Origin: Calditrichota bacterium
GTDB lineage: Bacteria > Calditrichota > Calditrichia > RBG-13-44-9
Length of the DNA stretch: 24,399 nt
Assembly (NCBI GenBank): GCA_024276455.1
Contig: JAJRXE010000528.1
Span: 1 to 24,399 of the forward strand
Direction of reading: 5' to 3'
In this document: piece by piece, positions 15,818-22,705 of the stretch
Layout of the letters: every line of letters starts with the position of its first letter
Position numbering within the stretch: the first letter of the stretch is position 1
Notes under the pieces: generated by a model
Database searches by the model: none
What the model was told of the DNA's origin: nothing
Seen by the model: only the letters and a program-made list of their open reading frames with translations
Translations under genes and position numbers: made by a program

Positions 15818-16065
15818 TGAGGAAACCACAGGACGGTAATTACTGAAATGTTGCCGGTGGAGGAATGTCAGGGAGTTTGGGGTGAGCTTGTCCGGTTTGG
15901 TGTGGGATTAATCATGGTTGACCATAACCTGTAATTGATGGAGCAGGGCGATTTTAGACGAACGGAAGGTGGGTACTTTGGATTTGTATTTGGGAGGAAG
16001 GACGGATTCACTAAATTGGGGTACTCTCAGATTTAAAAACGGGTCGAAACAAAGGGAGCACAACA
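15818..16065. other. Non-coding leader region of the S51-like gene
   Basis: Together with 15691-15817 this makes a 375-base gap without a gene. An ATGGTTGACCAT near-palindrome (about 15913-15924) may be an operator. No promoter hexamers stand out. The ribosome site AGGGAG lies just upstream of the ATG at 16066. Confidence 0.3.
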
Positions 16066-16749
16066 ATGGGGCAGGATTTGAAGCCGGTTTTCCTTTTCGC
16101 CGATAGTCAATTACTGTTCTGGAAAACGGGTGAAACCTACTTTTTAGAGCGAGTTTGGGAGTATCTGCCCGAAAGTAGCGTTACCGCCGCTTACATCGGG
16201 GCTTCCAATAATGACGATCCGGTTTTTTTCTCCCTGTTTCAAGCGGCAATGAAACAAATTGGGGTGGAGCATTGTGTTCACATCCTGTCCGATTATTCGG
16301 CGGAAGACCGGGAGAATCTGGCCGTGGCCAATTTAATCATGCTGGCGGGCGGTGATGTGGAAAAGGGATGGCAGATCATTCGTGAAACCGGAATGGGGGA
16401 GCAGATTACCCAAAAGTTTTATCAGGGAACGCTGCTCATGGGTGCCTCCGCCGGTGCCGTGCAGCTGGGCATGGTGGGGTGGCGCGTGGCTCACGGAACC
16501 CTCCGCCTGTTTGACACGCTCCGTATTGTTCCCCTCCTCATCGACGTTCATCACGAAAAAGAGCACTGGAGCGATTTGAAAAAGGTGCTTGAACAGGTCG
16601 ATTTTCTCCATTTGGGTGCAATCGGCATTCCGAGCGGGGGAGGTTTGATTTACCATAGCGACTATTCTCTGGAAGCCGTGCGTTTTCCCCTGTATGAATT
16701 CACCCGGGAGGGTCAGCAGATCAAAGAAAATCTCCTGTTGCCGGAATAG
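16066..16749 (+). CDS. Peptidase S51 / cyanophycinase-like hydrolase
   Basis: A 227-residue protein with the class I glutamine-amidotransferase-like fold used by dipeptidase E and cyanophycinase, serine hydrolases of Asp-containing peptides. The nucleophile elbow is 'LLMGASAGAVQLG' with S128, and the likely histidine is H162 or H163 in 'LLIDVHHEKEH'. 'ANLIMLAGGDVEKGWQII' corresponds to the conserved 'GGDQ/GGN' loop. 'AAYIGASNNDDPVFFSLF' near residues 43-60 matches the family's first strand and substrate region. It is shorter than typical cyanophycinases (about 270) and near the size of PepE. No cyanophycin synthetase is nearby, so cyanophycin is not indicated. No signal peptide: cytosolic. 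Substrate unknown. Confidence 0.83.
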   Translation: MGQDLKPVFLFADSQLLFWKTGETYFLERVWEYLPESSVTAAYIGASNNDDPVFFSLFQAAMKQIGVEHCVHILSDYSAEDRENLAVANLIMLAGGDVEKGWQIIRETGMGEQITQKFYQGTLLMGASAGAVQLGMVGWRVAHGTLRLFDTLRIVPLLIDVHHEKEHWSDLKKVLEQVDFLHLGAIGIPSGGGLIYHSDYSLEAVRFPLYEFTREGQQIKENLLLPE

Positions 16750-16792
16750 GGAGGTCGGTACTACCCGGTGGATTTTTTCCCTCCTTTTCTTT
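16750..16792 (+). terminator. Weak terminator candidate after the S51-like gene
   Basis: GGAGG (16750-16754) can pair with CCTCC (16780-16784) across a long loop, followed by TTTTCTTT. The stem is only five pairs, so this is tentative. Confidence 0.35.
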
Positions 16793-16923
16793 ATTCCCCT
16801 TTCTATTCCTACTGTGCAATTTTTTCATCTAAAATCAAGAAATGCGTACCGGAATTCGGGTCCAGAGCTTGAAAAAGCCGGGGATTTGTGCTGCTTACTT
16901 CAAGAATAATAAGTAATTAGCAG

Positions 16924-16945
16924 AAATGTGACGCAGATCAAAATT
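16924..16945 (+). promoter_or_regulatory. CRP/FNR-family operator-like site
   Basis: The 22-base site begins AAATGTGA, has CGCAGA in the centre and ends TCAAAATT. It matches the E. coli CRP consensus at 17 of 22 positions, with the core TGTGA-N6-TCAAA differing from TGTGA-N6-TCACA at one base. Its centre (16934-16935) is about 100 bases before the ATG at 17035. No crp gene is in the window, so the binder is inferred. Confidence 0.45.
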
Positions 16946-16947
16946 CC

Positions 16948-16963
16948 TGGCACGGGTTTTGAA
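16948..16963 (+). promoter_or_regulatory. Sigma-54-like promoter element
   Basis: TGGCACG (16948-16954) matches the -24 element exactly, and TTGAA (16959-16963) lies in the -12 position, where TTGCA is expected. The GG-to-G spacing is the required 10 bases, but the nearly invariant C after the G is an A. Alternatively AATAAA (16963-16968) could be the -10 of a CRP-dependent (class II) sigma-70 promoter, since it lies at the correct distance from the operator at 16924. Either model gives a start near 16974-16976. Confidence 0.4.
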
Positions 16964-17034
16964 ATAAAGAAAGGTAGAGTTGAGGAGGGAACGTAGTAAA
17001 CAATAGGGACACGATACAGAGGAAGGGAAGGCCT

Positions 17035-17310
17035 ATGGCACGCAAACCGTATTTGGTGAGTTTACAGCTCTCTGAGCCGCCCGAAAAATATCAATCGCTT
17101 TTGAAGGCGATTCGCGCGTTGGGCAAATCGCAACGTTTTCTGGATTCGAGCTGGGTGGTAAAAACCGATCTGAACGCGAAAAAAATTCGCGACAGTCTGG
17201 CACCCTACATTAAAGATCGCGATGCGTTGATGGTGGTGCTGCTGTCTCGCGAGGCAGCCTGGACCCGGATTCTCCCTTACGGTTCGAAATGGCTGAAATC
17301 GAATCTGTAG
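17035..17310 (+). CDS. Orphan SinR-like / Cas2-fold small protein, 91 aa
   Basis: The 91-residue product has the layout of the small 'SinR-like' proteins that share the ferredoxin-like fold of Cas2 and VapD: a first strand 'PYLVSLQLSEPPEKYQSLLK', a helix 'AIRALGKSQRF', a second strand 'LDSSWVVKTDL', then 'NAKKIRDSLAPYIKDRDALM', a final strand 'VVLLSREAAWTR' and a short tail. In that family these proteins are often annotated hypothetical; a nuclease role is not established here, and the acidic active-site residue of Cas2 is not evident at the first strand (it reads 'SLQLSE'). No CRISPR repeats or cas genes are nearby. GAAGG sequences precede the ATG. It stands alone between a possible regulated promoter and a strong terminator. 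Confidence 0.75.
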   Translation: MARKPYLVSLQLSEPPEKYQSLLKAIRALGKSQRFLDSSWVVKTDLNAKKIRDSLAPYIKDRDALMVVLLSREAAWTRILPYGSKWLKSNL

Positions 17311-17356
17311 GTGGTCTGGAAACGATTTGAATTGAATATTTGTGGAGCATAAAAAA

Positions 17357-17422
17357 GGAGGGCGCAGACGACGTCCTCCCCATGTCTTCTTTTTTATCCC
17401 CGGACATTCCGGGGATTTTTTT
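17357..17422 (+). terminator. Strong Rho-independent terminator preceded by a second hairpin
   Basis: ATCCCCGGA (17396-17404) and TCCGGGGAT (17408-17416) form a perfect 9-bp stem with a 3-base loop, and the stem end runs into seven T's (17416-17422). A first hairpin GGAGG/CCTCC (17357-17361 with 17375-17379) lies just before, and its upstream A-run would let it work as a terminator for minus-strand transcripts. Confidence 0.88.
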
Positions 17423-17503
17423 ACCACATCGCATCATTTTTCGTTCTTTCTTCCCGAAAGTAAAATCAAAAAATGGTTGTAATTCGGTAACGATGCTCAT
17501 ATT

Positions 17504-17532
17504 TTGACAGCGAATGCCTGAAAAAGACAAAT
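17504..17532 (+). promoter_or_regulatory. Candidate promoter of the rhomboid gene
   Basis: A perfect TTGACA (17504-17509) is followed after 17 bases by ACAAAT (17527-17532), a poor -10 (three of six). The start would fall about 20 bases before the TTG start codon at 17560. The position right after the strong terminator makes a promoter here likely, even if the -10 is uncertain. Confidence 0.4.
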
Positions 17533-17559
17533 AAAACGAAATAAAAAAGGGCCCTTTGC

Positions 17560-18171
17560 TTGGAAACAACGTTTTCTCAAACCCCGGTATCGTATTTGTT
17601 GTTGGTATTGATAATCGGATTCAGCCTCTGGGGCTGGCGCAATCCTTTTTGGTTCGATCGGTTGTTGTTGCATCCCTGGAGTTTCTTCCGGGAAAAACGG
17701 TTCTATTCCCTGCTAACCAGCGGTTTTGTCCATGCGAACTTTATTCATCTTTTCTTTAATCTCTTCACTTTTTATTTCTTTGCCTTTCCGCTGGAACGCA
17801 TATTGGGCAGCCCCCGTTTCTTACTGGTGTACCTGGTGGCGCTTATTGTAGCCGATCTTCCTTCCCTCTGGATTCACCGCAATGACCCGAACTATCGTTC
17901 CTTAGGGGCTTCCGGCGCTGTGTCCGGAGTGGTTTTCGGCTTTATTCTGTATTTCCCGAAGGTGAAACTGTATTTGTTTTTACTGCCGTTTGGAATACCG
18001 GCGTATTTGTTCGCATTTTTCTTTCTGGCGGGCAGTTATTACCTGGCCCGGGAACGCAGTAGCTTTATTAATCATTCTGCCCATTTCTGGGGTGCCATTG
18101 CCGGGTTGGTAATGACCATGCTGGTCGATCCCGCCGCCGTTACTATTTTCTGGAATAAAATGTTTGGTTGA
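17560..18171 (+). CDS. Rhomboid-family intramembrane serine protease (TTG start)
   Basis: Rhomboids cut membrane-spanning segments within the bilayer. The 203-residue product has six predicted membrane helices, the bacterial core form. The catalytic dyad is S118 in 'SLGASGAVSGVVFG' and H175 in 'NHSAHFWGAIAG'. The first helix region 'FVHANFIHLFFNLFTFYFF' carries the family's H-x2-H/N pattern, and 'GSPRFLLVYLVA' the loop between helices. Start: a TTG at 17560 with AAAAAGG (17545-17550) nine bases upstream; there is no ATG near. It precedes the decarboxylase gene by 43 bases and may share its transcript. Substrate unknown. Confidence 0.92.
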   Translation: METTFSQTPVSYLLLVLIIGFSLWGWRNPFWFDRLLLHPWSFFREKRFYSLLTSGFVHANFIHLFFNLFTFYFFAFPLERILGSPRFLLVYLVALIVADLPSLWIHRNDPNYRSLGASGAVSGVVFGFILYFPKVKLYLFLLPFGIPAYLFAFFFLAGSYYLARERSSFINHSAHFWGAIAGLVMTMLVDPAAVTIFWNKMFG

Positions 18172-18214
18172 ATTTTTAATTTGCACCTGAGTGATTACAG
18201 AAGGAGTGATTCAA

Positions 18215-19711
18215 ATGAAAGAGCCATATTCCCGGGAGAGGGACTCTCTTCACGATATGCCGCTGGAGGAATTTCGTCAGGCGGGTTACCAGTTAATCGA
18301 CTGGATTGTAGAGCATTTTGGTCATATTGACGAGGTGCCGGTGTTGCCGGCGGTGGAACCGGGCGAAATTAAGAGAATGTTGCCGCAAGAACCGCCCCCC
18401 GAAGGCGAGGCCATGGAGAAAATCCTCGGCGACATCGACCGGGTGATCCTGCCGGGCATTACTCACTGGAATCATCCCCGATTCTTCGCTTATTTTTCCA
18501 TTACCGGAAGCGGTCCCGGCATTCTGGGCGAGTTGCTCAGCGCCGCTCTGAATGTGAACGGAATGCTCTGGAAAACGTCTCCCGCCGCCACCGAGCTGGA
18601 ACAGGTGGTGCTGGACTGGTTCCGTCAAATGCTCGGGCTGCCGAAAGAATTCTGGGGAATTATTTACGACACCGCCTCGGTAAGCAGCCTGCACGCCATT
18701 GCCGCAGCTCGCGAGCAGCTAAAGGCGTACAACGTGCGGGAAAAAGGATTGGCCGGTAATAAAGAATTGCCCCCTTTGCGTTTGTACACCTCGGAGCAGG
18801 CTCATTCTTCCATCGAAAAGGCGGCCATTACCCTGGGAATTGGGTTGGAAGGGGTGCGTAAAATTCCGGTTGACGCGGAATTTCGAATGATTCCGGAGCT
18901 TTTGCAAAAAGCCATTCAGGAAGATCGGCAGGCCGGATGGCAGCCTTTCTGTGTGGTGGCCACCGTGGGCACCACTTCCACCACCAGCATCGATCCGGTG
19001 CCGGAGATTGCCCAAATTTGCCGGAAGGAAGACCTCTGGTTGCATGTGGATGCCGCTTACGGCGGCACCGCAGCGGTTGTCCCGGAAATGCGGCAGGTGC
19101 TGGCTGGCTGTGAGGAGGCGGATTCGCTGGTGGTGAATCCCCACAAATGGCTTTTTGTCCCCATCGACTTGAGCGCCTTTTACACCCGCAAGCCCGAAGT
19201 TCTAAAGCAGGCCTTTAGTCTGGTGGCCGAGTACCTGCGAACCGACGCGGACAGTCAGGTGGAGAATCTCATGGATTACGGCATCCAGTTGGGACGCCGG
19301 TTCAGAGCCCTGAAGCTGTGGTTTGTGTTGCGGTATTTCGGGCAAGACGGTATTATGAAGCGGATTCGCTACCACCTGAATCTGGCAAAAAAGCTGGCGG
19401 ATTGGATCGACCGCCATCCCAATTTCCGACGCATGGCCCCCACGCCCTTTAGCACCATCTGTTTCCGGGCCGAACCGCCTGGGGTAACCGACCGGGAGAC
19501 CCTGAATCGTTTCAACGAAACGCTGCTGGAGAAAATCAACGCCCGGCGAAAGGTGTTCCTCTCCCACACCAAACTTCGGGGAGATTACGTGATTCGGGTG
19601 GCGATTGGCAATCTGCGGACCAGCGAACGGCATCTGGAAGAGGCCTGGGAACTGATTCAGGAAAAATACACCGAAACGCTGAAAGAGTTTTCTTTGGCAG
19701 CCGGCAGTTAA
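18215..19711 (+). CDS. Group II PLP-dependent aromatic-L-amino-acid decarboxylase family enzyme
   Basis: These cytosolic fold-type I enzymes remove CO2 from aromatic amino acids (Phe, Tyr, Trp, DOPA) to give arylethylamines. The 498-residue product has the whole family pattern: 'HWNHPRFFAYFSITGSGPGI', 'WKTSPAATELEQVVLDWF', H197 in 'SEQAHSSIEKAA' (stacks on PLP), 'WLHVDAAYGGTAAV', and the Schiff-base lysine K311 in 'VVNPHKWLFVPID'. The flexible catalytic loop keeps tyrosine (Y340, 'VAEYLRTD'), the residue that in aldehyde-synthase variants becomes Phe; this favours simple decarboxylation. 'LGRRFRALKLWFVLRYFG' closes the signature. The AAGGAG site (18201-18206) sets the ATG at 18215. Substrate preference cannot be read from sequence. 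A methyltransferase gene follows after 24 bases. Confidence 0.92.
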   Translation: MKEPYSRERDSLHDMPLEEFRQAGYQLIDWIVEHFGHIDEVPVLPAVEPGEIKRMLPQEPPPEGEAMEKILGDIDRVILPGITHWNHPRFFAYFSITGSGPGILGELLSAALNVNGMLWKTSPAATELEQVVLDWFRQMLGLPKEFWGIIYDTASVSSLHAIAAAREQLKAYNVREKGLAGNKELPPLRLYTSEQAHSSIEKAAITLGIGLEGVRKIPVDAEFRMIPELLQKAIQEDRQAGWQPFCVVATVGTTSTTSIDPVPEIAQICRKEDLWLHVDAAYGGTAAVVPEMRQVLAGCEEADSLVVNPHKWLFVPIDLSAFYTRKPEVLKQAFSLVAEYLRTDADSQVENLMDYGIQLGRRFRALKLWFVLRYFGQDGIMKRIRYHLNLAKKLADWIDRHPNFRRMAPTPFSTICFRAEPPGVTDRETLNRFNETLLEKINARRKVFLSHTKLRGDYVIRVAIGNLRTSERHLEEAWELIQEKYTETLKEFSLAAGS

Positions 19712-19735
19712 AATAGCTACAACAGGGGTGGCAAA

Positions 19736-20275
19736 ATGTCCGAAAAACGTTACAGCGAAGAAATTGAACGGCTGCGTTCTTCCGATCGGTTGAAATTAAT
19801 GCAGGTGGAAGAAGTCGTCCGCCGTTGTTTCGAGGAATTTCAACCGCGTTCGGTCTTAGATGTGGGCATCGGGAGCGCCGTGTTTGCAGAAACTTTTCAA
19901 CAGCAGGGATGCCGGGTGGCCGGCGTGGATGTGAATCCTGCAATGGTGAAAGCGGCGCGTTCGGTACTGCCCGAAGCCGATATTCTGGAAGCGGCGGCGG
20001 AAAACCTGCCTTTCCCGGATGATTCGTTCGATCTGGTTTTTCTGGGGCATGTGTTGCACGAAACGGACGATCCGCACCAGGCGTTGCAGGAAGCAAAACG
20101 GGTGTCCCGCAAGGGAGTGGCCGTTCTCGAGTGGCCTTACCGGGAGGAAGAAATCGGCCCGCCCCTGGCGCACCGTTTAAAACCAGCCGAAGTGGAACAC
20201 CTGGCGAAAAAAGAGGGATTTAAAAAGATTGAAGTCATTGCTTTGGAGCACATGGTGCTATATTTCCTGAGCTGA
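19736..20275 (+). CDS. Class I SAM-dependent methyltransferase (type 11), 179 aa
   Basis: A Rossmann methyltransferase. Motif I is 'SVLDVGIGSAVFAETF' (D42, G44, G46), the second strand acid is in 'VAGVDVNPAMVKAA', 'DILEAAAENLPFPDDSFDLV' is motif II region, and 'LGHVLHETDDPHQALQEAKR' the typical type-11 helix. The N-terminal 40 residues are short and helical, so it is a minimal enzyme without an added substrate domain. AGGGGTGG precedes the ATG. It starts 24 bases after the decarboxylase stop, so a shared transcript is very likely and a methylation of the decarboxylase product is possible, but the family also acts on metabolites, lipids and arsenic, and nothing in the protein fixes the substrate. 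Confidence 0.9.
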   Translation: MSEKRYSEEIERLRSSDRLKLMQVEEVVRRCFEEFQPRSVLDVGIGSAVFAETFQQQGCRVAGVDVNPAMVKAARSVLPEADILEAAAENLPFPDDSFDLVFLGHVLHETDDPHQALQEAKRVSRKGVAVLEWPYREEEIGPPLAHRLKPAEVEHLAKKEGFKKIEVIALEHMVLYFLS

Positions 20276-20329
20276 TTGCGGAGAGAGTCTGTTCAATTCA
20301 GCACCGGTGGGTGGTAGCAGTGGAATTAA

Positions 20330-20358
20330 AAATGGCGCCTTGAGTAAAGGCGCCATTT
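20330..20358. terminator. Bidirectional terminator between the methyltransferase and hflC
   Basis: AAATGGCGCCTT (20330-20341) and AAGGCGCCATTT (20347-20358) form a perfect 12-bp stem with a 5-base loop. A/T-rich sequence flanks both sides; the T-run is better on the minus strand, where it ends hflC. It serves the two convergent transcripts. Confidence 0.85.
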
Positions 20359-20399
20359 CATTGTGCGGACTAATGTATTGCTGTGGTTTAACAGGGCGG

Positions 20400-21353
20400 T
20401 TACTTGCCCGATAAACGTTGCAAGTAACGGAAGAAATCGCTTTTGGTGGAGATGACCAGCCAGTCCTTGTCCGTCAGGGTGGTGCGGTAGGTCTCCATGG
20501 TTTTCAGAAAGCGGTAGAATTCCCGGGCCTGGCTACTCTGATTGTAAGCGCGCGCGTAAATGGCCGTCGCCTCGGCATCGGCTTTACCTTTAATCTCCTG
20601 CGCTGTTCGATAGGCTTCCGATTGAATGCGTTTCAACTCCCGTTCCTTCTCGCCCAGAATTCGGGCGGCTTCACCCTGTCCTTCGGAACGGAATTTGTCG
20701 GCAATCCGCTGACGTTCGGAAATCATTCTTTCGAAAATCTTTTGCCGAACTTCTTCCACATAATTGATACGTTTAAATCGCAAATCAATCAGCTCAATGC
20801 CCAGTTCCAGCAAGCGGGGCTTTGCCGCTTCAATGATGGAACGGGTAATATCCGCTCGTCCAGACTTGATTTTGATGAAAATTTCCGATTCCTCTCCGGC
20901 TTCCAATTCCACGCTTTCTTCGAAAGTACGATTGGTCGAGCGAATGATCTCCACTAAAAGATGATTGGCAATCGCATTACGGGTCTCACCATCCAGAATG
21001 TCGTCCAGGCGAGACTGGGCGCCCCGTTCGTCCCGAACCCGCTGGAAGAAGCGCAAGGGATCAACAATGCGCCAGCGAGCGTAGGTATCCACCCAGATAA
21101 AACGTTTGTCTTTGGTCGGAATCTGATTAGGATCGCCGTCCCATTCCAGGAAACGTTTGTCAAAAAAATGCGCATCCTGAATAAAAGGAAGTTTGAAGTG
21201 AATGCCCGGAGAAGTGACGGGGTCGCCGATCGGTTTCCCGAATTGGGTGATAATCACCTGTTCGGTTTCGTTTACAATGTAAGCCGCCGAGATTAACACG
21301 ACCAGAATAATAAAAATAATGACGCTTAGAATTATGGTTTTAAGCTCTTTCAT
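20400..21353 (-). CDS. hflC: HflC, SPFH-domain membrane protein
   Basis: HflC and HflK form a large inner-membrane cage that surrounds and modulates the FtsH protease. The 317-residue protein has one N-terminal membrane anchor (about 7-27), then an SPFH/band 7 domain: 'NETEQVIITQFGKPIGD', 'PGIHFKLPFIQDAHFFDKR', 'WVDTYARWRIVDPLRFFQ'. A long coiled-coil section follows ('ERMISERQRIADKFRSEGQG', 'ADAEATAIYARAYNQS') and the C-terminal 'REFYRFLKTMETYR' is the HflC signature. Its start overlaps the end of hflK by four bases (ATGA), so translation is coupled. ftsH is not in the window. Confidence 0.95.
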   Translation of the reverse strand: MKELKTIILSVIIFIILVVLISAAYIVNETEQVIITQFGKPIGDPVTSPGIHFKLPFIQDAHFFDKRFLEWDGDPNQIPTKDKRFIWVDTYARWRIVDPLRFFQRVRDERGAQSRLDDILDGETRNAIANHLLVEIIRSTNRTFEESVELEAGEESEIFIKIKSGRADITRSIIEAAKPRLLELGIELIDLRFKRINYVEEVRQKIFERMISERQRIADKFRSEGQGEAARILGEKERELKRIQSEAYRTAQEIKGKADAEATAIYARAYNQSSQAREFYRFLKTMETYRTTLTDKDWLVISTKSDFFRYLQRLSGK

Positions 21354-22345
21354 TTCTGCACCCCCTGCGTTTCTAATTGGAAGAGTGGTAAAATACCGGT
21401 CATGTCCTGATCCGTGATGAGCTTTCGTCCCACCTTCTGTAAGATGTCGTTCATGGCTTCCAGATAAAGTCGCTGCTTGGTAACTTCCGGTGCCTTGAGG
21501 TATTCCTTAAAAATGGCATTGAATTTTGTGGCGTCGCCTTTCGCCTCGTTGACCCGTTCGGTGGCGTACCCGTAAGCCTCCTCAATAATTTGCTGAGCCT
21601 GACCTTTGGCTTTTGGAATCACCTTGTTGTATTCCGCCCGCGCCTGGTTAATGAGTTTTTCCCGTTCTTGCTGGGCTTCGTTCACTTTATTGAACGCCGG
21701 TTTTACCGGATCGGGGGGATTCACGTCCTGCAGAACGACCTGGTCCACTTTCAGACCCATTTCGTACTGATCACATAAATCCTGCAATTTCTGGGTGACT
21801 GTGTTGGCAATCTCCACCCGGCCGATGGTTAACACCTCGTTCACTGTTCGGTCGCCCACTACCTCGCGCACAACAGCTTCGTTCATGTCCCGAAAGGTTT
21901 TCAGTGCGTTTCGAACTTTGAATAAAAATTTGTAGGGATCGGCTATGCGGAATTGAACAATCCATTCCACTTCGGCGGCATTTAAGTCCCCGGTCAGCAT
22001 AAGCGATTCTTCCAGATAACCTCTCTCTTCGTAGCGGGTTCGAACCCCCACCGTGGCCGTACGGGCCGTACGGAAACCAAATTCCTGTTTGAGCTGCCGT
22101 TCAACCGGCACTTTATTAACTGTTTCGATTCCAAAGGGTAGTTTAAAATTCAATCCCGGATCTACCGTGCGAGTGTATTTTCCGAAACGGAGAATGACCC
22201 CCACCTCTTCGGGACCCACGGTGAAGAAAGAAGAAAATACCAGCACGAGAAGCAAAATTCCCAAAATCCCCCAGCGTACCATTTTCATCGATACATTGGG
22301 AGGACGGAATTTGTTCAAATCGAAAGGCATTTTTTCCTGATTCAT
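21350..22345 (-). CDS. hflK: HflK, SPFH-domain membrane protein
   Basis: HflK is the partner of HflC in the FtsH-associated complex. The 331-residue product has a short cytosolic start ('MPFDLNKFRPPNVSMK'), one membrane helix (about 24-43) and an SPFH domain: 'VGPEEVGVILRFGKYTRTVD', 'PGLNFKLPFGIETVNKV'. 'VQFRIADPYKFLFKVRN' and 'REVVGDRTVNEVLTIGR' are typical HflK stretches, and a coiled coil 'AKGQAQQIIEEAYGYATERV' follows. The N-terminal Gly/Asn-rich region of E. coli HflK (about 80 residues) is missing, so this is a shorter version. An AGGAGG site lies only four bases before the ATG. The pair is read from a promoter somewhere in 22346-22705. Confidence 0.95.
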   Translation of the reverse strand: MNQEKMPFDLNKFRPPNVSMKMVRWGILGILLLVLVFSSFFTVGPEEVGVILRFGKYTRTVDPGLNFKLPFGIETVNKVPVERQLKQEFGFRTARTATVGVRTRYEERGYLEESLMLTGDLNAAEVEWIVQFRIADPYKFLFKVRNALKTFRDMNEAVVREVVGDRTVNEVLTIGRVEIANTVTQKLQDLCDQYEMGLKVDQVVLQDVNPPDPVKPAFNKVNEAQQEREKLINQARAEYNKVIPKAKGQAQQIIEEAYGYATERVNEAKGDATKFNAIFKEYLKAPEVTKQRLYLEAMNDILQKVGRKLITDQDMTGILPLFQLETQGVQK

Positions 22346-22705
22346 ATGACCTCCTTAATTATGGTGCTATTGTTATTAATGTTACCTTTTTATTTTCCTA
22401 AAAAATTCAAGAACAGTTGAGACGTTGGGAATATGAGGAGAAAAGGAATGAGAAAATGCGGCTCCTGATTTTTTTACCCTTCTAATATAAACCCTACTTG
22501 CTGCTCTCACAAGGAGAATAGGTGATGTCGCAAGATTTTACATATGTTTTACAAATGTAAAAATTTAAATACGTTGAAGTATTGGTGTGTTTTCTGTAAC
22601 TTTTTGAATCGTTTAAATTCTTAGTCGGGAGTGAATCAGAAAAAGGTGTTTCGCTTGGAAGAGAAAAGAAATTGTGGTCTGTTAATTTAACAGGGGGAAA
22701 AACCG
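22346..22705. other. Divergent promoter region between hflK and the outer-membrane-type gene
   Basis: About 360 bases of AT-rich, non-coding DNA. It must drive hflKC to the left and the gene at 22706 to the right. A possible -35 TTGAAG (22574-22579) and TAACTT (22597-22602) on the plus strand are weak matches. The clearest structure is the repeat at 22536-22562, listed separately. The frame at 22494-22730 on the minus strand has no protein-like features. Confidence 0.45.
22536..22562. repeat. Operator-like repeat upstream of the outer-membrane-type gene
   Basis: Two tandem 11-base units, TTTTACATATG (22536-22546) and TTTTACAAATG (22547-22557), differ at one base and lie one helical turn apart. 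In addition TTTTACAT (22536-22543) is repeated inverted as ATGTAAAA (22555-22562). Such overlapping direct and inverted symmetry is typical of a binding site for a dimeric regulator. No regulator gene is adjacent. Confidence 0.5.

Noticed and set aside
17035..17310. Evidence of a CRISPR-Cas locus around the Cas2-fold protein
   Set aside because: No repeat-spacer array and no other cas gene are present anywhere in the window.
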